From contig CANCGU010000150.1 of NCBI GenBank assembly GCA_947377705.1, positions 1 through 6,670 of the forward strand: a DNA stretch of 6,670 nucleotides, given 5' to 3'. Position 1 is the first letter of the stretch; the number at the start of each line of letters is the position of its first letter. A model generated the notes under the pieces. The model was not told where the DNA came from. It did not search any database and saw only the letters and a list, made by a program, of their open reading frames with translations. The position numbers and the translations under genes are program-made. This document shows positions 1 to 5,864 of the stretch, one piece after another. This DNA comes from Comamonadaceae bacterium. Its GTDB lineage: Bacteria > Pseudomonadota > Gammaproteobacteria > Burkholderiales > Burkholderiaceae.

Positions 1-456
1 GGCCCCATGGAACGCATCTTCGCCAGCGGCATGCGCGAGTACCAAAAACTGCGCGAACGCCGCATCAACGACAGCAGCGCCTTGATGGATGGCGCACGCC
101 GCGCCATGCGCGCGAGCTACCAACGTGAGATGGATGCGATTGAATCCAACTTGTCGTTGTTGGCATCCGTCGGCTCTGTGTCGCCTTACGTCGGTTTGTT
201 TGGCACGGTCTGGGGCATCATGCACGCCTTCACCGGCTTGGCTGGCATGCAACAAGTCACCTTGGCCAAAGTAGCGCCGGGTATTGCCGAAGCGCTGGTG
301 GCCACAGCCATTGGTTTGTTCGCCGCGATTCCTGCGGTGTTGGCCTACAACCGTTTCTCGCGCGACATTGACCGCGTGTCCATCAAGTTGGAAACCTTCA
401 TCGAAGAGTTCAGCAACATCTTGCAGCGCAACAGCGCCAGCACGATGACCCACTAA
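1..456 (+). CDS. tolQ: TolQ, Tol-Pal system proton-channel subunit (5' end missing)
   Basis: This is the C-terminal 151 codons of TolQ, the inner-membrane MotA/TolQ/ExbB-family protein that forms the proton channel with TolR and energises TolA. The reading frame is open to the left edge, and the family is usually about 225-235 residues, so the first transmembrane helix and most of the start lie outside. The ATG at position 7 is internal, not the start. Visible are a basic cytoplasmic segment, a second membrane helix at about visible residues 51-76 containing the family motif SPYVGLFGTVWGIM, and a third at about 92-116 (GIAEALVATAIGLFAAIPAV), followed by a helical cytoplasmic tail. ExbB and MotA are related, but the adjacent tolR and tolA settle the assignment. 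The stop is 15 bases before tolR, consistent with one operon. Confidence 0.95.
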   Translation, partial: GPMERIFASGMREYQKLRERRINDSSALMDGARRAMRASYQREMDAIESNLSLLASVGSVSPYVGLFGTVWGIMHAFTGLAGMQQVTLAKVAPGIAEALVATAIGLFAAIPAVLAYNRFSRDIDRVSIKLETFIEEFSNILQRNSASTMTH

Positions 457-471
457 ACCGAAAGACGCAGC

Positions 472-903
472 ATGGCTTCTATCGCCCCTCGCTCAGGACG
501 CGGCCGCCGCGCCATGAACGATATCAACATGGTGCCGTTCATTGACGTGATGTTGGTCTTGCTCATCATCTTCATGGTGACCGCACCGCTCATTTCACCC
601 AGCGTGATTGATTTGCCCAGCGTAGGCAAAGCAGCCACCGTGCCGGACCAAGTGATTCACGTTGAGATCAGCAAAGAAGAACGCATCACCGTCAAAAGCA
701 CCGGGACGGTAAACAAGTCAGTCAGCTCCACCCTCAAGGGTTTGGCCCGTGATGTGCAAGAGCTGCAAGGCGAAACCGCGCAAGGCCCTGTGGTCATCAC
801 AGCTGATCGCACCATCAAATACGAAACCGTGGTGAAAGCTATGGACACCCTGCAACGTGCAGGCGTGCAACGCGTGGGCCTGTCGGTTCAACTGGTCGAC
901 TGA
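472..903 (+). CDS. tolR: TolR, Tol-Pal system proton-channel partner
   Basis: A 143-residue ExbD/TolR family protein, close to the usual length of about 140. It has a short basic cytoplasmic N-terminus (residues 1-16), a single membrane helix at about 19-40, and a periplasmic domain of about 100 residues. The helix carries the invariant aspartate of the family, D25 in the motif VPFIDVMLVLLIIFMV, which is thought to take part in proton movement with TolQ. The periplasmic part ends in a typical ExbD/TolR fold segment around VVKAMDTLQRAGVQRVGLSV. The start at 472 gives the normal N-terminal length; the next ATG (M15) would leave almost nothing before the helix. The ribosome binding site is weak, so translational coupling to tolQ is plausible. 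tolA follows after 11 bases. Confidence 0.96.
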   Translation: MASIAPRSGRGRRAMNDINMVPFIDVMLVLLIIFMVTAPLISPSVIDLPSVGKAATVPDQVIHVEISKEERITVKSTGTVNKSVSSTLKGLARDVQELQGETAQGPVVITADRTIKYETVVKAMDTLQRAGVQRVGLSVQLVD

Positions 904-914
904 TTTTCTAAGCC

Positions 915-1883
915 ATGCGCGCATTGCCCAAGCATCTGGAGTTTGCACCCCCGCCCCCCAAAGGAACTGCGCGCTCCTTCGGTGCGGCGTTGGTTGTGCA
1001 TGCCTTGCTCATCGTGGCGCTCACCGCAGGTATTCAATGGAAGCAAGACGATAGCTTGACGGTTGAGGCTGAACTGTGGTCTGCCGTGCCCATGGCTGCT
1101 GCGCCTAAGCTGGTAGAAGTCGAAGCACCACCCCCTCCACCGGCGCCCAAACCCGAGCCTGCCCCTAAACCCGTGGTGAAAGCCCCCGAACCACCAGCCC
1201 CCAACCGTGACGCTGAAATTGCGTTGGCAAAGAAACGCAAAGTTGAAGAAGAGAAAAAGCTACAAGACGCTTTGAAGGCCGAGGAACGCCGCAAAGAAGA
1301 GCTGAAGAAGGAAGCCGAGAAAAAAGCCAAGGCCAAGCTCGACGAAGACAAACGCAAACTAGACGCGAAAAAAGAAGAAGAACGCAAGGACAAAGAGCGT
1401 AAAGAGAAGGAAAAAGAAAAAGACCGCGCCGAGAAGGAACGCAAAGAAAAAGAAGCGAAGAAGCAACAAGAGCAAAAAGACAGCAAGGCTTCGGCAGAAG
1501 AAGCCAAAAAGCTCGAAGCGATCCGCAAAGAAAACATGAAGCGCATCGCGGGCCTGGCGGGCGCCAGCGGTAGTGAAAATGCCACAGGCACAGCCATGAA
1601 GTCCTCAGGTCCATCTGATACTTATGGTGGTCGTATCCGCGGAAAAATCAAGCCCAACATCACATTTGACCCCAGCTCTGTATCGGGCAACCCTGCCGCC
1701 GAAGTGGAAGTCCGCTGTGCGCCCGATGGCACCATCGTCAGCCGCAAGCTCACCAAGTCCAGTGGCAACACCGCTTGGGATAACGCGGTACTCAAAGCCA
1801 TCGACAAAACCGAAATCTTGCCACGCGACACCGATGGTCGCGTGCACTCACCGCTGTTGCTGGTGTTCAAGCCGAACGACTAA
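915..1883 (+). CDS. tolA: TolA, Tol-Pal system periplasm-spanning protein
   Basis: A 322-residue TolA, which links the TolQR motor in the inner membrane to TolB/Pal at the outer membrane. Domains in order: a short cytoplasmic tail with a four-proline run (12-15); one membrane helix at about 21-40 with a histidine (H29); a proline-rich stretch at about 71-96; a long Lys/Glu/Ala-rich helical domain at about 98-210; a Gly/Ser linker; and a TonB/TolA-like C-terminal domain at about 236-322. The last contains one cysteine (C268), so the disulfide found in some TolA proteins cannot form within it. The A/G-rich codons of the charged domain give 1230-1520 a strongly purine-biased top strand. TolA central domains diverge fast, so identity rests on architecture, the C-terminal domain and position after tolQR. 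No strong ribosome binding site is visible. Confidence 0.94.
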   Translation: MRALPKHLEFAPPPPKGTARSFGAALVVHALLIVALTAGIQWKQDDSLTVEAELWSAVPMAAAPKLVEVEAPPPPPAPKPEPAPKPVVKAPEPPAPNRDAEIALAKKRKVEEEKKLQDALKAEERRKEELKKEAEKKAKAKLDEDKRKLDAKKEEERKDKERKEKEKEKDRAEKERKEKEAKKQQEQKDSKASAEEAKKLEAIRKENMKRIAGLAGASGSENATGTAMKSSGPSDTYGGRIRGKIKPNITFDPSSVSGNPAAEVEVRCAPDGTIVSRKLTKSSGNTAWDNAVLKAIDKTEILPRDTDGRVHSPLLLVFKPND

Positions 1884-1891
1884 AGCGCCAC

Positions 1892-1898
1892 AGGAAAA
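1892..1898 (+). promoter_or_regulatory. Shine-Dalgarno site that supports the TTG start of the acyltransferase
   Basis: The run AGGAAAA ends 6 bases before the TTG at 1905. No ATG or GTG lies in frame between the tolA stop (1881-1883) and the conserved N-terminus of the next protein, so this site supports TTG as the initiation codon. Confidence 0.6.
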
Positions 1899-1904
1899 AT
1901 TCGT

Positions 1905-2948
1905 TTGTTAGAACGTTCCTTCACCGTCGATGTGTTGAAAGTTGTGGCTGCACAGCTCATTGTGTGGCACCACTTCTCTGCCTATGGCCCCATGGCTGAC
2001 ACCATGACGTTGGTTTGGCCACAACTCATGGAATGGATGTATCGCTATGCACGCTTGGCCGTGCAAGTGTTTTTGGTGATCGGTGGTTATTTGGCGGCTC
2101 AGTCGGTGATGAATAAGCCCATCAAATACCCTCTTATTCATATCTTCAGACGCTACTTGCGTTTGGCTCCAATTTACATTTTGGCCTTGGCACTCATCAG
2201 CCTTGCCGTGGCTGTATCACGTCACACCATTCACGCCAATTGGCTGCCCAGCGAGCCCACCGTTTGGCAATTTTTAGCGCACGCATTTTTGGCGCACGAC
2301 TTGCTGGGGTTTGAAGCACTCTCCAGCGGCGCTTGGTACATCGCGATTGATTTTCAGCTCTATGCCGTGCTGGTGTTGCTGTGCAACCTCTTGCAATCAG
2401 ACAAGCACAAGCGTTTATCTCTTGGCATTGCGTTGCTGTGCGTCATGTCGATGTGGCAGTTCAACCGCGTCGATGCGCTCGACATCTGGGCCATCTATTT
2501 CTTTGCCGCTTACGGCTTGGGTGTCTTGGCAGCATGGGCCAAGCGCTCGGCCTTTGAGACCAAGGTGTTTTGGACTACCACGTTATTTGCGGTGGGTGCA
2601 TTGTGGTTCGAATACCGCACACGCCTCACGTTGGCCTTGGTCACGGCGATTTGGCTGGTCATCAAACCCAAAGGCATGGTGCATTGGACCCCCATCAAAC
2701 GTGTGGTGCACCGCTTGTCTAACAGCGCCTATGTTTTATTTTTGACGCACTTTGGCGTGATCGTGCTGTTCAGTGACATGTGGAACAAAAGCCATTTTTA
2801 TGACCCAGATACAGCGTTGGCTTTGACCACATTCGCTTGGCTGTGTAGCGTCGGTGCTGGTTTGTTTTTACACGAGAAGGTGGAGGTCCCTGTCCACCAC
2901 TGGGTGTCACAAAAAACCAAGCCATTTTTTTTGCGCTTGGCGCGCTGA
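1905..2948 (+). CDS. Acyltransferase-3 family membrane protein (glycan O-acyltransferase-like)
   Basis: A 347-residue polytopic protein of the acyltransferase-3 (OafA/NodX-like) family, which transfers acetyl or other acyl groups to sugars of O-antigen, exopolysaccharide or periplasmic glycans. Seen: about ten hydrophobic helices; the N-terminal family pattern with D9 and H22/H23 in the first helix; VFLVIGGYL (second helix); the arginine-rich loop plus helix RRYLRLAPIYIL; GAWYIAIDFQLY; and the late helix SAYVLFLTHFGVIVL followed by the usual Glu-containing end. No SGNH esterase domain is attached. K12 stands where the family normally has arginine. The start is TTG with a fair ribosome binding site, 21 bases after tolA and in the same frame. 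The sequence looks less GC-rich than tolA: 30 of 60 bases in both 2161-2220 and 2401-2460, against 39 of 60 in 1681-1740. Substrate unknown. Confidence 0.85.
   Translation: MLERSFTVDVLKVVAAQLIVWHHFSAYGPMADTMTLVWPQLMEWMYRYARLAVQVFLVIGGYLAAQSVMNKPIKYPLIHIFRRYLRLAPIYILALALISLAVAVSRHTIHANWLPSEPTVWQFLAHAFLAHDLLGFEALSSGAWYIAIDFQLYAVLVLLCNLLQSDKHKRLSLGIALLCVMSMWQFNRVDALDIWAIYFFAAYGLGVLAAWAKRSAFETKVFWTTTLFAVGALWFEYRTRLTLALVTAIWLVIKPKGMVHWTPIKRVVHRLSNSAYVLFLTHFGVIVLFSDMWNKSHFYDPDTALALTTFAWLCSVGAGLFLHEKVEVPVHHWVSQKTKPFFLRLAR
2911..2940 (-). terminator. Probable intrinsic terminator of the CBS-aroC-MFS run, inside the acyltransferase gene
   Basis: Read on the minus strand, CCAAGC (2940-2935) and GCTTGG (2922-2917) form a perfect 6-bp stem with a 12-base A-rich loop, followed directly by six T residues (2916-2911). 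It begins 16 bases past the MFS stop codon. The plus strand has no T-run after the stem, so it would act only on minus-strand transcripts. The stem is short and the loop large, so strength is uncertain. Confidence 0.5.
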
Positions 2949-2956
2949 TCACACAC

Positions 2957-4192
2957 TCAGGGCGTGGCGTGCTGCCGTGTGCATTGCCATGCGCACACAC
3001 AAGCCAACGCAGCGGTGGCAATGGACACCGCATAGACCGACGACAATCCGAACGCATCGCTCAAAGCGCCACCACCTAAAGCGCCCAACACACCGGGCAC
3101 ACCATAGCCAATCGAGGCATACAAAGCTTGCCCCCTGCCCCGCAAGCGTCCTGGAAAGTGATGCGACAGCAAAGCAATGCATGCGGTATGTTGGGTGGCA
3201 AAGGTCAGCGCATGCAAGACCTGTGCAAACAACAAAGCCCACAACCACTCGGCCGCCCATGCGGTCAGCACCATGCGCACGACCATCGCTGCTGCGCAGA
3301 TGAACATCCACATCGACAAACTGAACTTAGGCAACCAACGACTTTGGGTAAAGAACCACACAATTTCAGCAGCGACTGACACGGCCCACAACACGCCAAT
3401 CATGGTTTTACTGTAGCCCAGCTCATCCAAGTAGAGCGAAAAGAACACATAGATGCCAATGTGCGACAGCACATGAAAAAACACCGTGGCAAAAAACCAT
3501 TGCACCCTGCGTTGGCGCAGCACGGGCATGACCGAAGGACGCACCGCGTCGTGGTGCACCGCCTCTTTGCGATTGGGCAACCACCACACGCTCAGGTTGA
3601 GCAACACCAACGAACCCACTGACCATGCGGGAAAGCTCTGCATCCCCTGCACTTCAAACCAAGCCCCCGCCACAAACACAGTGACCAAAAAGCCCAGCGA
3701 ACCCCACAAGCGCACGCGACCATAACGACGCGAATCAAAGCCTTGGTCGGTGCTGACCAAATGGGCCAAAGCCGCTTCGCTCATGGGCATCATGGCACTG
3801 GTGTGGATGAACATCAGCAGCAACACCACCGCAATCCACACCACACTGCCCTCGACCAACAAGCCTGCCGAACAGAGCAGTGCGGCGCCTGCGCAAAAGC
3901 GCAGCAACTTCACACGCTCCCCCGTGTGGTCGCTCAACCACCCCCAGCCATAGGGCGCCAGCACGCGCGTGGCCGCTTGCACTGCTGTGAGCAAGCCAAT
4001 GATGGTGATGGAAAAACCCAAGTCTTTGAGCCACAACGGCAAGTAGGGGTTGAAAAATCCGATGTGCGCGAAGTAGCTGGCAGACAGCGCCGCAAAAGGA
4101 AAAAGCTGAAAACGAGAAAGCGCGTTACTCGAACGCGCTTCTGAGGTGGGCGATGTCAAAGCAGACCTAAGTGCAAGGCCATCAAGTGCCAA
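2957..4192 (-). CDS. MFS transporter, HcaT-like (MFS_1_like) family
   Basis: A 12-helix major facilitator protein of up to 411 residues. The halves begin at about 29-55 ([18 protein letters not shown]) and 232-270 ([19 protein letters not shown]), joined by a cytoplasmic loop rich in charged residues and histidine at about 204-230. [12 protein letters not shown] (157-168) and [14 protein letters not shown] (351-364) are typical of the group containing E. coli HcaT (3-phenylpropionate) and LacY/NupG-like symporters, so proton-coupled uptake of a small organic compound is likely; the substrate cannot be read. An in-frame stop at 4219-4217 leaves only two usable starts, TTG at 4192 (overlapping the aroC end by 11 bases) and TTG at 4159 (22 bases past it). 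The second has an AGG six bases upstream and gives a natural-looking MTSPTSEA start, so 4159 may be the true one. It follows aroC on the same strand. Confidence 0.85.
   Translation of the reverse strand: MALDGLALRSALTSPTSEARSSNALSRFQLFPFAALSASYFAHIGFFNPYLPLWLKDLGFSITIIGLLTAVQAATRVLAPYGWGWLSDHTGERVKLLRFCAGAALLCSAGLLVEGSVVWIAVVLLLMFIHTSAMMPMSEAALAHLVSTDQGFDSRRYGRVRLWGSLGFLVTVFVAGAWFEVQGMQSFPAWSVGSLVLLNLSVWWLPNRKEAVHHDAVRPSVMPVLRQRRVQWFFATVFFHVLSHIGIYVFFSLYLDELGYSKTMIGVLWAVSVAAEIVWFFTQSRWLPKFSLSMWMFICAAAMVVRMVLTAWAAEWLWALLFAQVLHALTFATQHTACIALLSHHFPGRLRGRGQALYASIGYGVPGVLGALGGGALSDAFGLSSVYAVSIATAALACVCAWQCTRQHATP
4118..4140 (-). repeat. Perfect inverted repeat in the 5' coding part of the MFS gene
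   Basis: AAGCGCGTT and AACGCGCTT are exact 9-base arms around a 5-base loop. In the minus-strand mRNA they would form a GC-rich hairpin about 20 bases after the TTG at 4159, in codons for the non-conserved N-terminal tail. The following minus-strand sequence is T-rich but interrupted (TCTCGTTTTCAGCTTTTTCC), so it is at most a weak terminator or attenuator. The repeat itself is certain; a function is not. Confidence 0.6.
4157..4170 (-). promoter_or_regulatory. Candidate ribosome binding site and alternative TTG start for the MFS gene
   Basis: On the minus strand TTAGG (4170-4166) precedes TTG (4159-4157) with a 6-base gap. The upstream alternative TTG at 4192 has no Shine-Dalgarno-like sequence before it. 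The match is short, so this only favours the later start. Confidence 0.35.
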
Positions 4193-5282
4193 TATGGCCG
4201 GGGATGGCCGGCATGGTCACCTGCACATCGCCGCATTGGGCGCGGTGCAGCAAGGCATGGTCCATCACCACCAACGCCAGCAAGGCTTCAGCAATCGGTG
4301 TGGCACGAATGCCCACGCACGGGTCGTGACGGCCCTTGGTGACCACTTGAGTCGGTTGGCTGTTTTGGTCAATCGAATCACGCGGGCTCAAGATCGAACT
4401 GGTGGGCTTGATGGCAATGCTCACCTCCAGGTCTTGGCCCGTGCTGATGCCGCCGAGCACACCGCCAGCGTTGTTGGTACGAAAACCTTGCGCCGTTAAC
4501 GAATCGCCATGTGTCGTGCCTCGTTGCGCCACGCTGGCAAAGCCAGCGCCAATCTCCACGCCTTTGACCGCATTGAGGCCCATCATGGCGTAGGCAATGT
4601 TGGCATCCAAGCGGTCGTAAATGGGTTGGCCCAAGCCCACAGGCATGCCACTGGCCACCACGCGAATGCGTGCGCCACAAGAGTCGCCCGCTTTACGCAG
4701 ACTGTCCATGTAGTCTTCAAACGCTTGTACGTCGGCACAGGGGGCGTAGAACGGGTTGTGGCCCACATGCGCCCAACTCTCGAAGGGAATGGGCAGCTCG
4801 CCAATTTGCGTCATGCAACCGTAGAAGGTGGTGCCAAATTTTTCTTTGAGCCACTTCTTGGCTACCGCACCAGCCGCCACGGTGGGGGCTGTCAAACGGG
4901 CAGAAGAACGGCCACCACCGCGTGGGTCGCGAATGCCAAACTTTTGGAAGTAGGTGTAGTCCGCATGACCTGGGCGGAAGGTTTGCAAAATATTGCCGTA
5001 GTCTTTGCTGCGCTGGTCGGTGTTTTGAATCAGCAGTGCAATGGGGGTCCCGGTGGTTTTGCCCTCGTACACGCCAGACAAAATTTGCACTTGGTCAGGT
5101 TCATTGCGCTGGGTCACATGGCGGCTAGTGCCGGGGCGTCGACGATCGAGTTCGACCTGAATATCAGCCTCGCACAAAGACATGCCCGGAGGGCAGCCAT
5201 CAATCACGCAGCCAATGGCTGGGCCGTGGGATTCACCAAAGTTGGTGACGGTGAAAAGGGTTCCGAAGGTATTGCCGCTCAT
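4182..5282 (-). CDS. aroC: Chorismate synthase
   Basis: A 366-residue chorismate synthase, near the usual 350-370. It converts 5-enolpyruvylshikimate-3-phosphate to chorismate in the cytoplasm, using reduced FMN, and so feeds aromatic amino acid, folate and quinone synthesis. Seen: GESHG (16-20, with the conserved H19), the RRRPG segment (47-51), [10 protein letters not shown] with the second conserved histidine H106, the FMN/substrate-binding stretch RGGGRSSAR (121-129), and [16 protein letters not shown] (317-332) near the C-terminus. All hallmark segments are intact. The ATG at 5282 gives the standard [10 protein letters not shown] start. It lies 37 bases downstream of the CBS gene stop on the same strand, and its last bases overlap or nearly touch the MFS gene. 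No good Shine-Dalgarno is present; the nearest G-rich run (GGTGG) is 14 bases away and lies within a palindrome. Confidence 0.98.
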   Translation of the reverse strand: MSGNTFGTLFTVTNFGESHGPAIGCVIDGCPPGMSLCEADIQVELDRRRPGTSRHVTQRNEPDQVQILSGVYEGKTTGTPIALLIQNTDQRSKDYGNILQTFRPGHADYTYFQKFGIRDPRGGGRSSARLTAPTVAAGAVAKKWLKEKFGTTFYGCMTQIGELPIPFESWAHVGHNPFYAPCADVQAFEDYMDSLRKAGDSCGARIRVVASGMPVGLGQPIYDRLDANIAYAMMGLNAVKGVEIGAGFASVAQRGTTHGDSLTAQGFRTNNAGGVLGGISTGQDLEVSIAIKPTSSILSPRDSIDQNSQPTQVVTKGRHDPCVGIRATPIAEALLALVVMDHALLHRAQCGDVQVTMPAIPGHIGT

Positions 5283-5284
5283 GG

Positions 5285-5301
5285 GGTGAGATTATCCCAC
5301 C
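5285..5301. repeat. 17-base imperfect palindrome just before aroC
   Basis: The pattern GGTG-n-GAT-n-ATC-n-CACC is symmetric over 17 bases and ends two bases before the aroC ATG. As minus-strand RNA it could fold into a 7-bp stem with one G-U pair and a UAA loop, covering the only G-rich, ribosome-binding-like bases. As DNA it could be an operator half-site pair. It fills much of the 37-base gap between the CBS gene and aroC. Confidence 0.4.
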
Positions 5302-5319
5302 ACCACGAGGTGCCTCGCC

Positions 5320-5787
5320 TTACTGATCGTCAGGGTCTGGCGTGCCGCTAGGCCAGTCTTTGATGTAGGCCTTGAGCATTTTGTTCTCAAAATTTTGGCT
5401 GTCCACCACCGACTTGGCCACGTCATAAAAGCTGATCACACCTTGTAGTTGGCGGTTCCCAATGACGGGCATGTAGCGAGCGTGGCTCTCGAGCATCATG
5501 CGACGCACATCGTCAATGGCGGTTTCAGGCGAACATGTGAGGGGGTGATCGTCCATGGCGCTGCGCACTGTGAAGTCGCCCAAGGTGCCGCCATTGCGAC
5601 TCAAAGCTTGAATCACTTCACGAAAGGTCAGCAGGCCGACCAAGTCGCCATGCTCCATGACCAAGAGTGAACCCATGTCTTTTTCAGCCATGATGCTGAC
5701 GGCCAAAGCCAGTGGCTCCATGGGGTCGATGGTGAACAAGGTCCCGCCGCCTTGATCTTTGACTCGCAAGATATCGCTGACTTTCAT
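5320..5787 (-). CDS. Two-CBS-domain protein (putative nucleotide-sensing regulator)
   Basis: A 155-residue soluble protein made of a tandem CBS pair (Bateman module): CBS1 at about 1-62 (GSLLVMEHGDLVGLLTFREV) and CBS2 at about 74-130 (ARYMPVIGNRQLQGVISFYDV), then a short acidic tail. No enzymatic domain is attached. Such modules commonly bind AMP, ATP, NAD or S-adenosylmethionine and regulate a partner; neither ligand nor partner can be read here. The usual ligand-contacting aspartate after the last strand is present in CBS2 (D122) but is a glutamate in CBS1 (E57). The ATG at 5787 is preceded by a strong GGAGGAG (5801-5795) with a 7-base gap, much better than the sites of aroC and MFS, which suggests it is the first and best translated gene of the run. 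It is divergent from metY. Confidence 0.88.
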   Translation of the reverse strand: MKVSDILRVKDQGGGTLFTIDPMEPLALAVSIMAEKDMGSLLVMEHGDLVGLLTFREVIQALSRNGGTLGDFTVRSAMDDHPLTCSPETAIDDVRRMMLESHARYMPVIGNRQLQGVISFYDVAKSVVDSQNFENKMLKAYIKDWPSGTPDPDDQ

Positions 5788-5864
5788 GGTTTGTCTCCTC
5801 CGCTAAGGCATGAAATATAGCCCACAATGACTATCAGGAATCTGACAAAACACCCGAGGAAACC
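5788..5864. promoter_or_regulatory. Divergent intergenic region, probable promoters for the CBS-aroC run and for metY
   Basis: This 77-base gap is the only place where transcription of both flanking gene sets can begin. For the minus strand, TATATT (5819-5814) is a possible -10 with no convincing -35 at 17 bases; a TTGTCA lies further up (5848-5843), 23 bases away, which is too far. For the plus strand, TTGACT (5759-5764), 17 bases, then TTTCAT (5782-5787) is a possible pair lying at the start of the CBS gene. TCAG-GAAT-CTGA (5834-5845) is a short symmetric element. All are guesses from consensus only. Confidence 0.4.

Noticed and set aside
7..456. ATG at position 7 as a complete 149-residue gene
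   Set aside because: The frame is open to the left edge, and the sequence starting there lacks the first TolQ helix; it is an internal methionine of a truncated gene.
1034..1597. 187-residue open frame on the minus strand, Ser/Phe/Leu-rich
   Set aside because: It is the mirror of the Lys/Glu-rich codons of the tolA helical domain; its low-complexity composition is fully explained by that, and no start signal supports it.
2977..2998. GTGTGC...GCACAC stem after the acyltransferase stop as a plus-strand terminator
   Set aside because: No T-run follows on the plus strand, and the bases are MFS coding sequence; not an intrinsic terminator.
3743..4144. 133-residue plus-strand open frame opposite the MFS gene
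   Set aside because: Gln/His/Arg-rich shadow of a transporter coding strand with no recognisable domain.
5306..5317. Short palindrome CGAGG-TG-CCTCG between the CBS gene and aroC
   Set aside because: The 2-base centre is too tight for an RNA hairpin of full stem length, and a 12-base symmetry is easily found by chance; no T-run follows for termination.
4509..5351. 280-residue plus-strand open frame opposite aroC
   Set aside because: It resembles no known family and has the His/Ala/Arg-rich composition of an antisense shadow. The minus strand encodes an intact AroC.
5788..5864. S-adenosylmethionine riboswitch upstream of metY
   Set aside because: The gap is only 77 bases, and I could not match the SAM-I or SAM-II core elements or pair a convincing pseudoknot. 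A covariance-model search would settle it.
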